A stretch of 47,180 bases of DNA from Verrucomicrobiota bacterium. GTDB taxonomy: Bacteria > Verrucomicrobiota > Verrucomicrobiia > Verrucomicrobiales > Akkermansiaceae. The translations under genes were made by a program, and so were the position numbers. Positions 8,680-17,098 of the stretch are shown piece after piece. Under the pieces are notes generated by a model. The model worked only from the letters and a program-made list of their open reading frames with translations, was not told where the DNA came from and searched no databases. Location: contig JAFLEH010000005.1 in the NCBI GenBank assembly GCA_017301995.1, positions 1-47,180 on the forward strand, in the 5' to 3' direction. The first letter of the stretch is position 1; every line of letters begins with the position of its first letter.

Positions 8680-11112
8680 ATGAAATCCCGCACCGTTCTC
8701 GCAATATTGTTAGCCACGTGCATGCCGCTTGCCGCGCAAGCGCCGCGCGCCGAACCGGTGGACCCCAATCTTCACGCCGATCCGGGCAACGATTTTTTCC
8801 AGCGCGGGAAGAATCTCTACGATTCCGCCCAAGCCAGCACCGATCTCCAGAGCCGGATTGATCTTTTCAACCGCGCGGCGGGCGTTTTCACCGCCTATCT
8901 CAACGATTTCGGCAATCATCCCAACGCGGAAATGGCGTGGTGGTATCTGGGAAACTGTTATTACCACGGCGGCCACATCGACGAGGGCAAGCGCTGTTTC
9001 CACACCCTGCTAAACCGCTACGGCAAGGGCAAATGGGCGGCCGCCGCGGCCTTCACCCTGGCCGCGGACCACTATAACAAAACCGAATACAATCTGGCGG
9101 CTCCGTTGTTCGAGCGCGCCGCGCAGAATGCCGCCAAGCCGGAGGACCGGGCCCGCAGCAACTACTTCGCCGGCAACTCCTACCGCATGCTCGGCCGCGA
9201 CCGCGAGGCGACCGTGGCCTATCAGGCGGTCATCGCCGATCCGGCGGGCGCGGTGTTCGCGTCGCAGTCCAAGGTGGCGCTCGGCCATGTCTCGGTCCGC
9301 GGTGGCAAGCTCGCCGAGGGTCTCGCGCTGTATGAGGAGGTGGCCAAATCGCAGGCTCTGGTCAAGCTGCGCGGCGAAGCGGCCCTTCACGCCGCTCTAA
9401 CCGCCACGAAGCTCGACAAACCGGACGTGGCGGACTCGTTTCTCCGCCTGGTGCTCAACACGCAGGGGATGGAGGACTATCAGGCGGACGCTCAGACCGC
9501 GCTGATGGCGAATCTGTTTTCCAAACAGAACTTCGCCGAAGTGGTGAAGGTCTATCAGACAACGCCAATCAAGGCGACCGGTGACAAAGAGGCGGCGCGG
9601 CTGATGATCGTCGCCCGCTCCCTGATGAAACTCAAAAAGCCGGGAGACGCGCTCGCGATGTTCCGCGAGGTGGAGCGCCTGGTCCGGCCGGAGAACGAAA
9701 TGGCCTTCGAGGCGTCCTATTACCGCCTGCTGTGCTTTTTCCAGATCGAAGGCCGCCACGTGCCGGAGCAGGTGGACGCGTTTCTCAAGCTCTATCGGAA
9801 ATCCCGCCCCGATGACTCGCGCATCCACACCGCGCTGCTGATGAAGGCGGAAACGATGTTTTCCAACAAGGACATCGCCGGCGCCGCCAAGGTTTACAGC
9901 GAGATCAACGCCGAGCGCGTGAGCGAAAAGAACCGCGCCGGGTTGTTCTATCAGCGCGGATGGTGCCTCGTCGAGGCCGGCGATCCGCAGGGCGCGGTGC
10001 GCTCCCTATCCGAGTTCATCGACAAATACCCGCAGGACAGCCGGATGCCGTCGGCGCTGGCCAAGCGGGCGCAGGCCTACGCGGCGTCCGCGGAATCCGC
10101 CAAAGCGATCCAGGATTTCGACAGGCTGGCCGATAGTTCGATGCCCGCGGATCTGCGATCCTTCGCGTGGCTGGAGTCCGCGCGGCTGCGGCGCACCGAA
10201 GGGAACCTCCAGGACATGATCGTCCGCTACAAGGCGTTGTTGGAAAACGTCAAGGATCTGGGGCCCAAGCTCAAGGCGGAGGCCAGTTTTTGGGTCGGGC
10301 AGGGGTTGACCAAAACCAACGTGCCGAAAGACGCGGTTCCCTATCTGTTGGAAGCGCGCAAGCTGCGTCCGGAAACCTATGGAAAACACGCCGGATTGCT
10401 GCTTGTGCTGGGATACTTCGCGTCGCAGGACGCGCCCAAGCTCGGCGATGAGATCGACCTCGCGATCAAGGAGTCGTATTCCAGCGAAATCCCCGAACAG
10501 ATTCTCCAATGGGCGGGGATGCAGGCCTACAACGCGGAGAAATTCAGCGCCGCCGCGCGCTATCTCGCTTTGATGGCCAATCCCAAGGAACCCCGCGAAA
10601 CTCCCAAGGAAGTCTGGCGCTATCTGGCGAAATCCTGGTTGGAAACCGGCGAGGCGCAGAAGGGACTCGTCGCCGCATCCAACGTGCTCGAAGTGGAGGA
10701 CAATCCGGGATGGAAAGCCGACGCGCTGCTGGACAAAGGCCGCTGTTTGTTTGAACTGAACCGCGCCGACGAGGCGCAGAAGGCGGTGGACGAGGCGCTC
10801 GACCTCCGCCCGCAGGGACGCACCAAGGCGGGACTGCTTTTGCTAGGCGGCGACTTGAAACTCCGCGCCAACGACCTTGCCGGAGCCGCGGCCCAATGGA
10901 CCATCATGGTCGAGTTCAGCGATGACAAGGATCTGAAACCGAAAGCGCTGCACAAGCTGATCGGCGTGTTGGAAAAACAAGGCGACAAGACCGCCGCGGA
11001 CAAGTACGCGCAGCAACTCAAGAACGACTTCCCCGATTGGAAGCCCGCGCCGCCTCCCGCACCGCCGAAGCCGGAAACCAAACCCGAAACCCCACCCGCA
11101 ACGGGACGCTGA
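8680..11112 (+). CDS. Large periplasmic TPR-repeat protein in the exbBD operon
   Basis: This 810-residue protein has a Sec signal peptide (MKSRTVLAILLATCMPLAAQA) and is then almost wholly made of TPR-like helical repeats, e.g. AEMAWWYLGNCYYHGGHIDEG and RARSNYFAGNSYRMLGRDREA. It ends in a Pro/Glu/Lys-rich tail (PAPPPAPPKPETKPETPP). TPR proteins in ExbB/ExbD operons are thought to link the motor to envelope partners, as YbgF/CpoB does in the Tol-Pal system. That role is inferred here from position only. It is separated from exbD by 22 bases and from the next TPR gene by 10 bases. Confidence 0.85.
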   Translation: MKSRTVLAILLATCMPLAAQAPRAEPVDPNLHADPGNDFFQRGKNLYDSAQASTDLQSRIDLFNRAAGVFTAYLNDFGNHPNAEMAWWYLGNCYYHGGHIDEGKRCFHTLLNRYGKGKWAAAAAFTLAADHYNKTEYNLAAPLFERAAQNAAKPEDRARSNYFAGNSYRMLGRDREATVAYQAVIADPAGAVFASQSKVALGHVSVRGGKLAEGLALYEEVAKSQALVKLRGEAALHAALTATKLDKPDVADSFLRLVLNTQGMEDYQADAQTALMANLFSKQNFAEVVKVYQTTPIKATGDKEAARLMIVARSLMKLKKPGDALAMFREVERLVRPENEMAFEASYYRLLCFFQIEGRHVPEQVDAFLKLYRKSRPDDSRIHTALLMKAETMFSNKDIAGAAKVYSEINAERVSEKNRAGLFYQRGWCLVEAGDPQGAVRSLSEFIDKYPQDSRMPSALAKRAQAYAASAESAKAIQDFDRLADSSMPADLRSFAWLESARLRRTEGNLQDMIVRYKALLENVKDLGPKLKAEASFWVGQGLTKTNVPKDAVPYLLEARKLRPETYGKHAGLLLVLGYFASQDAPKLGDEIDLAIKESYSSEIPEQILQWAGMQAYNAEKFSAAARYLALMANPKEPRETPKEVWRYLAKSWLETGEAQKGLVAASNVLEVEDNPGWKADALLDKGRCLFELNRADEAQKAVDEALDLRPQGRTKAGLLLLGGDLKLRANDLAGAAAQWTIMVEFSDDKDLKPKALHKLIGVLEKQGDKTAADKYAQQLKNDFPDWKPAPPPAPPKPETKPETPPATGR

Positions 11113-11122
11113 GATCCGACCG

Positions 11123-11593
11123 ATGATGGACGCCGACCGAACCCTGATTGCCGCCAGCGGATGGCTCGATCTCGGATTGCCCGAGGGAGCGCTGGAGGAA
11201 CTCAACCGGCTCTCGCCGAACGAGCAGAACCGCAAGGAAGCGCTCGAGTTGAAACTGCAGGCCCACATGGAGGCCAAGGCATGGAACGCGGCTTCGGATA
11301 TCGCGCGGGTCCTCTGCGTCCGCCATCCGGCCACCGCGCGCTATTTCATCCACGCCGCCTACTGCCTCCACGAAACCGGCGATACACTCGCCGCGCGCAA
11401 TCAGCTTCTCTGCGGTCCCAAGGCATTGTTGGAAATGCCCGTGTTCCACTACAATCTGGCCTGCTACCACTGGACCCTCGGGGAACAGGAACGCGCCCGC
11501 ACCCACCTCAGCCGCGCCATCGCCATGGACGAATCGTTCCGCGAAGCCGCCATCACCGACCGCGACCTGGCCGGCATCGGCCCGGTGCCGTGA
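11123..11593 (+). CDS. Small TPR protein, last gene of the exbBD operon
   Basis: This 156-residue protein lacks a signal peptide and contains about three TPR-like units (e.g. ALELKLQAHMEAKAWNAASDIA and MPVFHYNLACYHWTLGEQERA). It is probably cytoplasmic and follows the large TPR gene by 10 bases. Its function is unknown. Position suggests it serves the same envelope motor or its assembly. The gene ends just before a repeat block that separates it from the convergent transketolase gene. Confidence 0.75.
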   Translation: MMDADRTLIAASGWLDLGLPEGALEELNRLSPNEQNRKEALELKLQAHMEAKAWNAASDIARVLCVRHPATARYFIHAAYCLHETGDTLAARNQLLCGPKALLEMPVFHYNLACYHWTLGEQERARTHLSRAIAMDESFREAAITDRDLAGIGPVP

Positions 11594-11606
11594 TTGTTGG
11601 ATTGGG

Positions 11607-11733
11607 GTTATCGGTTATCGGTTATCAGGAAATTAGGAGTGCCAGATTCCCCACGTGTGGATAGTACACGAATCGGCCAATGTGGCTGCGGTCCTGATAA
11701 CCAATAACTGATAACTGATAACTAATAACTAAC
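11607..11733. repeat. Inverted arrays of GTTATC(A/G) heptamers
   Basis: The left arm has three tandem heptamers (GTTATCG, GTTATCG, GTTATCA) at 11607-11627. The right arm at 11695-11733 holds at least five copies of the complement, mainly TGATAAC with CAATAAC and TAATAAC variants. GTTATCAGGA on the left matches TCCTGATAAC on the right. About 65 unique bases lie between the arms. The right array runs over the transketolase stop codon (11729-11731). It looks like a non-autonomous, MITE-like or REP-like interspersed element between convergent genes. Confidence 0.8.
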
Positions 11734-13717
11734 ACCCCAACTCCCTCACCGCGGCGATGACATGATCCTTGGTCATGCCGAGTTCGCGCATGACGAGGTT
11801 CGCCGGAGCGCTGATGCCGAAACGGTCGATACCGAGAACCCGGCCGGCGGTTCCGGTGTATTTCCACCACAATCCGCTGACGCCGGCCTCGATGGCGACG
11901 CGTTTCACGCAGGCGGCGGGCAGCACGCTTTCGCGGTAGTCCGGGCATTGGCGATCGAAGCGCTCGAAGCACGGCATGGAAACCACGCGGACGCCATCGC
12001 CGAGTTCGGCGGCGGCGGCGAGGGCGTGCTGGAGTTCGGAACCGCAGCTCAGCAGAATGGTGGTGAGCGGGCCGGTTTCCTTGCGGACAATGTATCCGCC
12101 GCGGGCGGCTCCTTCGCGGCGTTCGGCCACGGTTAGATCGTTCATCAGCGGCACCGCCTGGCGCGTCAGAATGAGCGCGGTGGGACCGTCGCCGCGCTGC
12201 ATGGCTGCTTCCCAGGCACCCGCCGTTTCCTCGGCATCGGCGGGACGGTTCACATCGAGGTTCGGAATCACACGCAGGCTGCTGACGGTTTCGACCGGCT
12301 GATGGGTGGGGCCGTCTTCGCCCACTCCCACGGAGTCGTGCGTGAAAACATAAGTGACGGGCAGACCGGCCAGCGACGCGATCCGGATAGAGCCGCGGAG
12401 GTAGTCGGCGAACACCAGGAAGGTCGCGCAGCTCGGGCGGAACAGCCCGTCGTAGGCCAGTCCGTTGCAGATGGCGCCCATGGCGTGCTCGCGGATGCCG
12501 AACCAAATGTTGCGGCCGGTGGGGTTTTCCGCGGAGTAATCGCCCGCGCCGGACAGCATGTTTTTGGTGGAGCCGAACAGGTCGGCGCTGCCGGTTAGGA
12601 AATCGGGCATTGCCTTGGCGATGGCGTTGATGACCACGCCGCCGGCCGAGCGGGTGGCATCCTTGTAGTCCGGAGCGAACGCGGGAATGCGGTCCAACAA
12701 ATCGGTCGGCACGGATTTCGCCACGCACGCGGTCAGTTCGGCGGCCAGTTCCGGGTTGGCGGCGGACCAGGCGTCGTAGGTGGCCTGCCATGCGTCGAAC
12801 GCGGCCTTGAGTTCCACCTGCCGGGCGGCGAAATAGGCGGACACTTCCGGGGAAACGTAAAAATGTTCGTCGGCGGGCAGCCCGAGGCCGGCGCGGGCGG
12901 ATTCGGCGAATTTCGCACCGCCTTCGCCGTGGCCTTTGGAGGTGCCGGCCACTTCGGGAATGCCCTTGCCGATGATGGTTTTAGCGATGATCACCTTGGG
13001 CCGGCCGTTGTTGTCGGCCTTGGCTTTTTCCAACGCCACGGCGAGCACCGCCAGGTCGTGGCCGTCCACGGTGACCGCATCCCATCCTTGCGAGCGGAAA
13101 TACCCCTCCGCGTCCTCGCTCTGGGTCACACAGGCCATGGCGTCGAGGGTCACGTCGTTGGAGTCGTAAATAAGGATCAGGTTGTCGAGCCGGTTGTGTC
13201 CGGCGAACGAGATCGCCTCGCGGGCGACGCCTTCCTGGAGGCAGCCGTCGCCGGCCAGCGCGATCACATGGTGGTCGAAGATCGTGTGTTCGGCGGTATT
13301 GAACCGTGCGGCGGCGCGTTTTCCGGAAACCGCATAGCCCACGGCATTGCCCACGCCCTGCCCGAGCGGGCCGGTGGTGGCTTCCACCCCCGGCGTTTCA
13401 TGAAACTCCGGATGGCCCGGTGTGGTCGAGTGCAACTGCCGGAAACTTTTCACGTCGTCGCGCGAAACGGCGTAACCGGACAAATGCAGCCAGCCGTAGA
13501 GAAACATCGATCCATGGCCCGCCGAGAGGATGAAACGGTCGCGATTGAGCCACTTTGGCGCCGCCGGATAGTGGCGCATGACCTGCCCGAACAACACCGC
13601 TCCGATCTCCGCGCTACCGAGCGGCAAGCCGAGATGGCCGGAGGAACAGGCGTGAATGGCATCGATGGCGAGCCCGCGGGCTTCGTTGGCGGCTTTGGCG
13701 AGGACGGTGGTATTCAT
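11729..13717 (-). CDS. tkt: Transketolase
   Basis: This 662-residue thiamine-diphosphate enzyme transfers two-carbon units between sugar phosphates in the pentose phosphate pathway. The N-terminal TPP domain shows [18 protein letters not shown], followed by [13 protein letters not shown] and a downstream Asn in YDSNDVTLD, the usual TPP/Mg binding arrangement. The pyrimidine-binding domain includes [17 protein letters not shown] and the C-terminal domain follows. Length is standard for the family. The ATG at 13717 is the first in frame. The stop codon lies inside the heptamer repeat block. It links metabolically to the xylulokinase encoded at 3855-5387, although the two genes are not in one operon. 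Confidence 0.95.
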   Translation of the reverse strand: MNTTVLAKAANEARGLAIDAIHACSSGHLGLPLGSAEIGAVLFGQVMRHYPAAPKWLNRDRFILSAGHGSMFLYGWLHLSGYAVSRDDVKSFRQLHSTTPGHPEFHETPGVEATTGPLGQGVGNAVGYAVSGKRAAARFNTAEHTIFDHHVIALAGDGCLQEGVAREAISFAGHNRLDNLILIYDSNDVTLDAMACVTQSEDAEGYFRSQGWDAVTVDGHDLAVLAVALEKAKADNNGRPKVIIAKTIIGKGIPEVAGTSKGHGEGGAKFAESARAGLGLPADEHFYVSPEVSAYFAARQVELKAAFDAWQATYDAWSAANPELAAELTACVAKSVPTDLLDRIPAFAPDYKDATRSAGGVVINAIAKAMPDFLTGSADLFGSTKNMLSGAGDYSAENPTGRNIWFGIREHAMGAICNGLAYDGLFRPSCATFLVFADYLRGSIRIASLAGLPVTYVFTHDSVGVGEDGPTHQPVETVSSLRVIPNLDVNRPADAEETAGAWEAAMQRGDGPTALILTRQAVPLMNDLTVAERREGAARGGYIVRKETGPLTTILLSCGSELQHALAAAAELGDGVRVVSMPCFERFDRQCPDYRESVLPAACVKRVAIEAGVSGLWWKYTGTAGRVLGIDRFGISAPANLVMRELGMTKDHVIAAVRELGC

Positions 13718-13773
13718 GGGTCGTGCGAGTGAGTGGAAACTCGCGGGCGGGGTAGGGGATCACCCGTTGATTG

Positions 13774-14541
13774 TCAACGGGAAAGGTCTTCGAATGACAA
13801 GATCGCCCACCGGTGGGTCGTGACCGGGGTGTCGAACCAGCCGTTGTCGGCGGTCCGGCCATCAAGGGCGGCCACATGGCCGATTCCGGGATCGGCCTGG
13901 ATCCACAAGCCGTTTCCCAAATACGCGAGCACATGGCGTCCGCTGGTGGTAACCGCCAGATCGCCGGGGCGCAGGTGGGTGTAATCCATGGTCCGGATCG
14001 TGCCGCAGGTGTCTAACGGAATGGTGTAACCGCGGTAGCCCTCGCCCAGCGCCTTCGCACTGGCGTCGAACCACCATTGTTCCAGCCATGCGCGGAAGGA
14101 TCGGCCGTTCGGGTGGCGCAGTCCGTCGGAAAACAGGCTGTCCCGCAGCGCCCGCCGCGGCAGGCCGGAACAATCGATACCCACCCGATTCTCACCACCC
14201 CAGACATACCAGGTTCCCTCCAGCGCGGACATCCGGCGGACGTAGTCGGCCCTGAGCGCGTCGGTGTCTATCGGCCGACCGGGCAGGCAAAACGGAATCA
14301 CCGCCATGGGCGGCACGGCAAGCAGCGCCACTCTCCACCATTTGCGCCGCCACGCCGATTTTGTGAGCGCGGCCCATGTCCCTGCGGCGGACAACAGCAG
14401 CGCGATTTTGGTCAACGTGCTGGCCACCGGAAATACCAGCAGCAGCGCCAGTCCGGTTAGGAAAACGGCCCACAGCGGCGGTAGCCCGCGGCCCCGCGGA
14501 TAGAACGGAATGGTTTTCACGCCCCCAGCCAAACCAATCAC
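13774..14541 (-). CDS. NlpC/P60-like cysteine peptidase with N-terminal membrane helices
   Basis: This protein of about 255 residues has two hydrophobic helices in its first 95 residues, then an NlpC/P60-type domain. The likely catalytic Cys is in GIDCSGLPRRAL and the His in GRHVLAYLGN, within the typical PGDLAV...HVLAYLG arrangement. Such enzymes cleave gamma-glutamyl or related bonds in peptidoglycan peptides, and the domain would sit in the periplasm. The start is a GTG at 14541, with another GTG at 14520, and no in-frame ATG until residue 79, so the exact N-terminus is uncertain. It ends 56 bases upstream of transketolase on the same strand. Confidence 0.75.
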   Translation of the reverse strand: MIGLAGGVKTIPFYPRGRGLPPLWAVFLTGLALLLVFPVASTLTKIALLLSAAGTWAALTKSAWRRKWWRVALLAVPPMAVIPFCLPGRPIDTDALRADYVRRMSALEGTWYVWGGENRVGIDCSGLPRRALRDSLFSDGLRHPNGRSFRAWLEQWWFDASAKALGEGYRGYTIPLDTCGTIRTMDYTHLRPGDLAVTTSGRHVLAYLGNGLWIQADPGIGHVAALDGRTADNGWFDTPVTTHRWAILSFEDLSR

Positions 14542-14801
14542 CGCGAAAATCCCGCGAACCTCCGGCGAAAATTCCGTGAAATCTCAAGGAGTGTGGGCGT
14601 CCTCGCCCAGCGAATCAACGGGATCAAACCCGCTTCGCTTCCATTCGCGTCAATTGGCGTCCATTCGCGGTTCCATCTTCCCTTCTAGGGTTATGACGTT
14701 CTTCCGATTCCCGATCCGGCGCGGGTTTGGGTGCTCGAAATGGGGTGAGAACCGGAACAGACGGATCACGCCATTCCTGTGGATCACTCCCATTCCTTCC
14801 C
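14542..14801. repeat. Spacer with degenerate decamer repeats
   Basis: No gene is seen in these 260 bases. At 14641-14670 three tandem decamers occur: CCATTCGCGT, CAATTGGCGT and CCATTCGCGG. They resemble a common bacterial intergenic repeat pattern. A small hairpin, TGGGCG-TCCT-CGCCCA, lies near 14594-14609. Confidence 0.5.
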
Positions 14802-15722
14802 TCACACCTTCGCCTTGAAAAACTCCAAGGTGGCCGCGAGGCCTTCTTCGAGGGTGTGTTTCGGAGCCCAACCGGCGGCGCGGAGTTTGTCGGATGAGGC
14901 GCGGGAGTGTTTCACATCGCCCGCGCGTTCGGCGGCGTGGAGGACTTTCGAGGACGATCCCGCGGCGGTGATCAGTTCGTTGGCGAGCTTGTTGATCGTG
15001 ATCTGGCCGCCGTAGCCGGCATTGAAGACGCCCGTGACACCCGGAGTGGTGGCGGCGAACACCAACGCGCCCACGATGTCCTTCACATAGATGAAATCGC
15101 GGGTCTGCTCGCCATCGCCGAACACCGTGATATCCTCGTTGCGCACAGCCTTCTCGATGAAAATCGGCACGGCGGCGGCGTAGGCGCCCTTGGGGTCCTG
15201 GCGCGGGCCGAACACGTTGAAAAAGCGAATAGCGGCGGTCTCCAAGCGGCCCTCCGCGTGATACATGCCCAGATAGTATTCGCCATCGAGTTTGGTGATG
15301 GCATAGGGGCTCTTCGGTTCGGGAAACATCGACTCCAGTTTGGGAACCGTCGGGTTGTCCCCATAGATCGCGGCGGAGGAGGCGAACACGAGCTTTTTCA
15401 CACCCGCGTTGGCGGAGGCTTCCAACACGTTGAGCAACCCGTGGACGTTGATATCCACGCACTCGCCGGGTTTCGACATTGACTCCGGCACACTCACCAG
15501 CGCGGCGAGGTGGAACACATAGTCCACCCCTTCCACGGCCTTCTCGACAAGCGCGCGGTCGGTGATCGAGCCTTCGATGAAGGTGTGTTTCAGCCCGGCA
15601 AGGTTGTGCCGGTATCCGGTGCGGAGGTTGTCCAGCACGCGGATTTCCTCCGCGGTGTCTTGGAAATGTTCGACAATGTGGGAGCCGATGAAGCCTGAGC
15701 CGCCGGTGATGAGAATTTTCAT
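14802..15722 (-). CDS. NAD-dependent sugar-nucleotide epimerase/dehydratase (extended SDR)
   Basis: This 306-residue enzyme is an extended short-chain dehydrogenase, probably a UDP-hexose or UDP-N-acetylhexosamine 4-epimerase for envelope polysaccharide precursors. It opens with the cofactor motif GGSGFIGSHI. A following acidic residue in VLDNLRTG suggests NAD specificity. The active-site Tyr and Lys are in SPYAITKL, and Ser residues in ASSAAIYG fit the catalytic Ser/Thr position. The ATG at 15722 begins directly at the Rossmann strand. It is divergent from the next gene. Exact substrate specificity cannot be read from the sequence. Confidence 0.88.
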   Translation of the reverse strand: MKILITGGSGFIGSHIVEHFQDTAEEIRVLDNLRTGYRHNLAGLKHTFIEGSITDRALVEKAVEGVDYVFHLAALVSVPESMSKPGECVDINVHGLLNVLEASANAGVKKLVFASSAAIYGDNPTVPKLESMFPEPKSPYAITKLDGEYYLGMYHAEGRLETAAIRFFNVFGPRQDPKGAYAAAVPIFIEKAVRNEDITVFGDGEQTRDFIYVKDIVGALVFAATTPGVTGVFNAGYGGQITINKLANELITAAGSSSKVLHAAERAGDVKHSRASSDKLRAAGWAPKHTLEEGLAATLEFFKAKV

Positions 15723-15890
15723 GGGATTGATTGGAATCGGGAAGGAAGAAACAAACGGAAATGTCGGGGGGATGCAATCCCCGTTGGCGGCGGGTTGTCA
15801 AGGGGCATCTCGATCTCCTTCGGTAGGACCAATTTGGCTGATTTTGGTTTCGTCCCGCGCGATTCCGCTGTATCCTCCCGCCACACGCCG

Positions 15891-16808
15891 ATGGACGATG
15901 AAACTCCCCATGTCTCTGCCAGCGATGGTTTCCGCTGCCACTGCCCGGAAGCCCGGTGGAAGGAAACGTGCCGGCCGCGGTTGCCGCTTCCGTTTGTTGG
16001 GATCTGCACCGTCATTCTGGCTTTGCTTGTCGCTGCGGTTGGCGTTCCTGCGGGGGTGCTGGCGGTCACTATCTGGAATCGCGGCCACCCCGAGCCGGGA
16101 ACCGATCACCGCAAGGCTGGACCGGCTGGCGATGCCCCTCCGTTCTCCGCGCAGTCAGTGGTGGCTGCGAAGAGTTACATTGCGTTCGCGTTCGATCAGG
16201 GAATGACGTCGGAGGCCGGATGGGACGCGAGCGCGCGAATGAGGGCGGCTGCGATCCGGGTGGATACCGAGGCGCGTCTGGCACGCCGCGACATCCGTCT
16301 GGTAATGGGCCTTGGCAGGTGGCGGGAAGACCTCGGTCGGCTCCAGGACCTGATGGTGCGCGTGGCCGAGGTCGCTACCGGCGGCGGCACTTGGGCGGGG
16401 CATGAAATGGAACGCAACGACCTTGAGCTGGAGGAGCAGTTGCTGGCGCCACACGGCGAGGCGCTCGGCGGCGCGGATGGATTTGACCCCGGGTCTCCGA
16501 CGGCTCCTTTGGACGGCGAATCATCGCGTTCCGACACTTGGAACGAAGTGCTACAGGCAATGGAAAAGCTTGCCGGGAGATTGCGCGAGGAAGATCGGCC
16601 CGGTGACTACTGGCTATCTCTCCTGCCCGATATTCTCGCGGATTTCCGCGGGGTGCACAAGTCGATGACCGAGTCATTCGCCGGGATACCGGATGAGGAC
16701 GCCGCGCTTGCGGTCACCTGCTACCTAACCGGCTATCTGGAGTCGCTTTCCTGCCATTTTCCGGAGTTGGAGGAGAGTTCCGGATCCAGCGAAGCACCGG
16801 ACGAATGA
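15891..16808 (+). CDS. Hypothetical single-pass membrane protein
   Basis: This 305-residue protein is not recognised. It has a cytoplasmic N-terminus of about 35 residues with two close Cys residues, one transmembrane helix (around LPFVGICTVILALLVAAVG), and a mostly helical, acidic C-terminal part that would be periplasmic. The ATG at 15891 is preferred over an in-frame TTG at 15795 because the upstream extension has no features. TATCCT occurs about 20 bases upstream. Its codon pattern is less biased than that of neighbouring housekeeping genes. It may be lineage-specific. Confidence 0.65.
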   Translation: MDDETPHVSASDGFRCHCPEARWKETCRPRLPLPFVGICTVILALLVAAVGVPAGVLAVTIWNRGHPEPGTDHRKAGPAGDAPPFSAQSVVAAKSYIAFAFDQGMTSEAGWDASARMRAAAIRVDTEARLARRDIRLVMGLGRWREDLGRLQDLMVRVAEVATGGGTWAGHEMERNDLELEEQLLAPHGEALGGADGFDPGSPTAPLDGESSRSDTWNEVLQAMEKLAGRLREEDRPGDYWLSLLPDILADFRGVHKSMTESFAGIPDEDAALAVTCYLTGYLESLSCHFPELEESSGSSEAPDE

Positions 16809-16857
16809 TCGCATCCTCTTGGAGCTAGGACCGCACACCGGGCTCGGGGATTGACAG

Positions 16858-16941
16858 TGCGCACGAGAGGACTCGAACCTCCACGGGGTTGCCCCCACTA
16901 GAACCTGAATCTAGCGCGTCTACCAATTCCGCCACGCGCGC
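16858..16941 (-). tRNA. tRNA-Leu (anticodon CAG)
   Basis: The minus strand folds into a class II tRNA. The acceptor stem GCGCGCG pairs with CGTGCGC with one G-U pair. The D arm contains GGTAGACGC. The anticodon arm is CTAGA-TTCAGGT-TCTAG, giving CAG. A long variable arm GGGGGCAACCCC and a T arm with GTTCGAGTC follow. The discriminator base is A and no CCA is encoded. Confidence 0.95.
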
Positions 16942-17023
16942 GTCTGTCGGATGGCCCTCGCGGGCCGGGCGGAGAGAATGCACGGGTTTCGGCGGATGGC
17001 AACACCGTTTTTTGGGAAATGTC

Positions 17024-17039
17024 GATTTTTCGAAAAATC
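17024..17039. promoter_or_regulatory. 16-bp perfect palindrome upstream of the M16 protease
   Basis: GATTTTTCGAAAAATC is a perfect palindrome 60 bases upstream of the protease start, between it and the divergent tRNA-Leu. It could be an operator for a dimeric regulator or a hairpin. No regulator is known. Confidence 0.4.
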
Positions 17040-17098
17040 CCGACCACTGGGAACGCTTCATCGTTGCCAAATCCCGTCCCAACCCCCATTTTCCGCCC

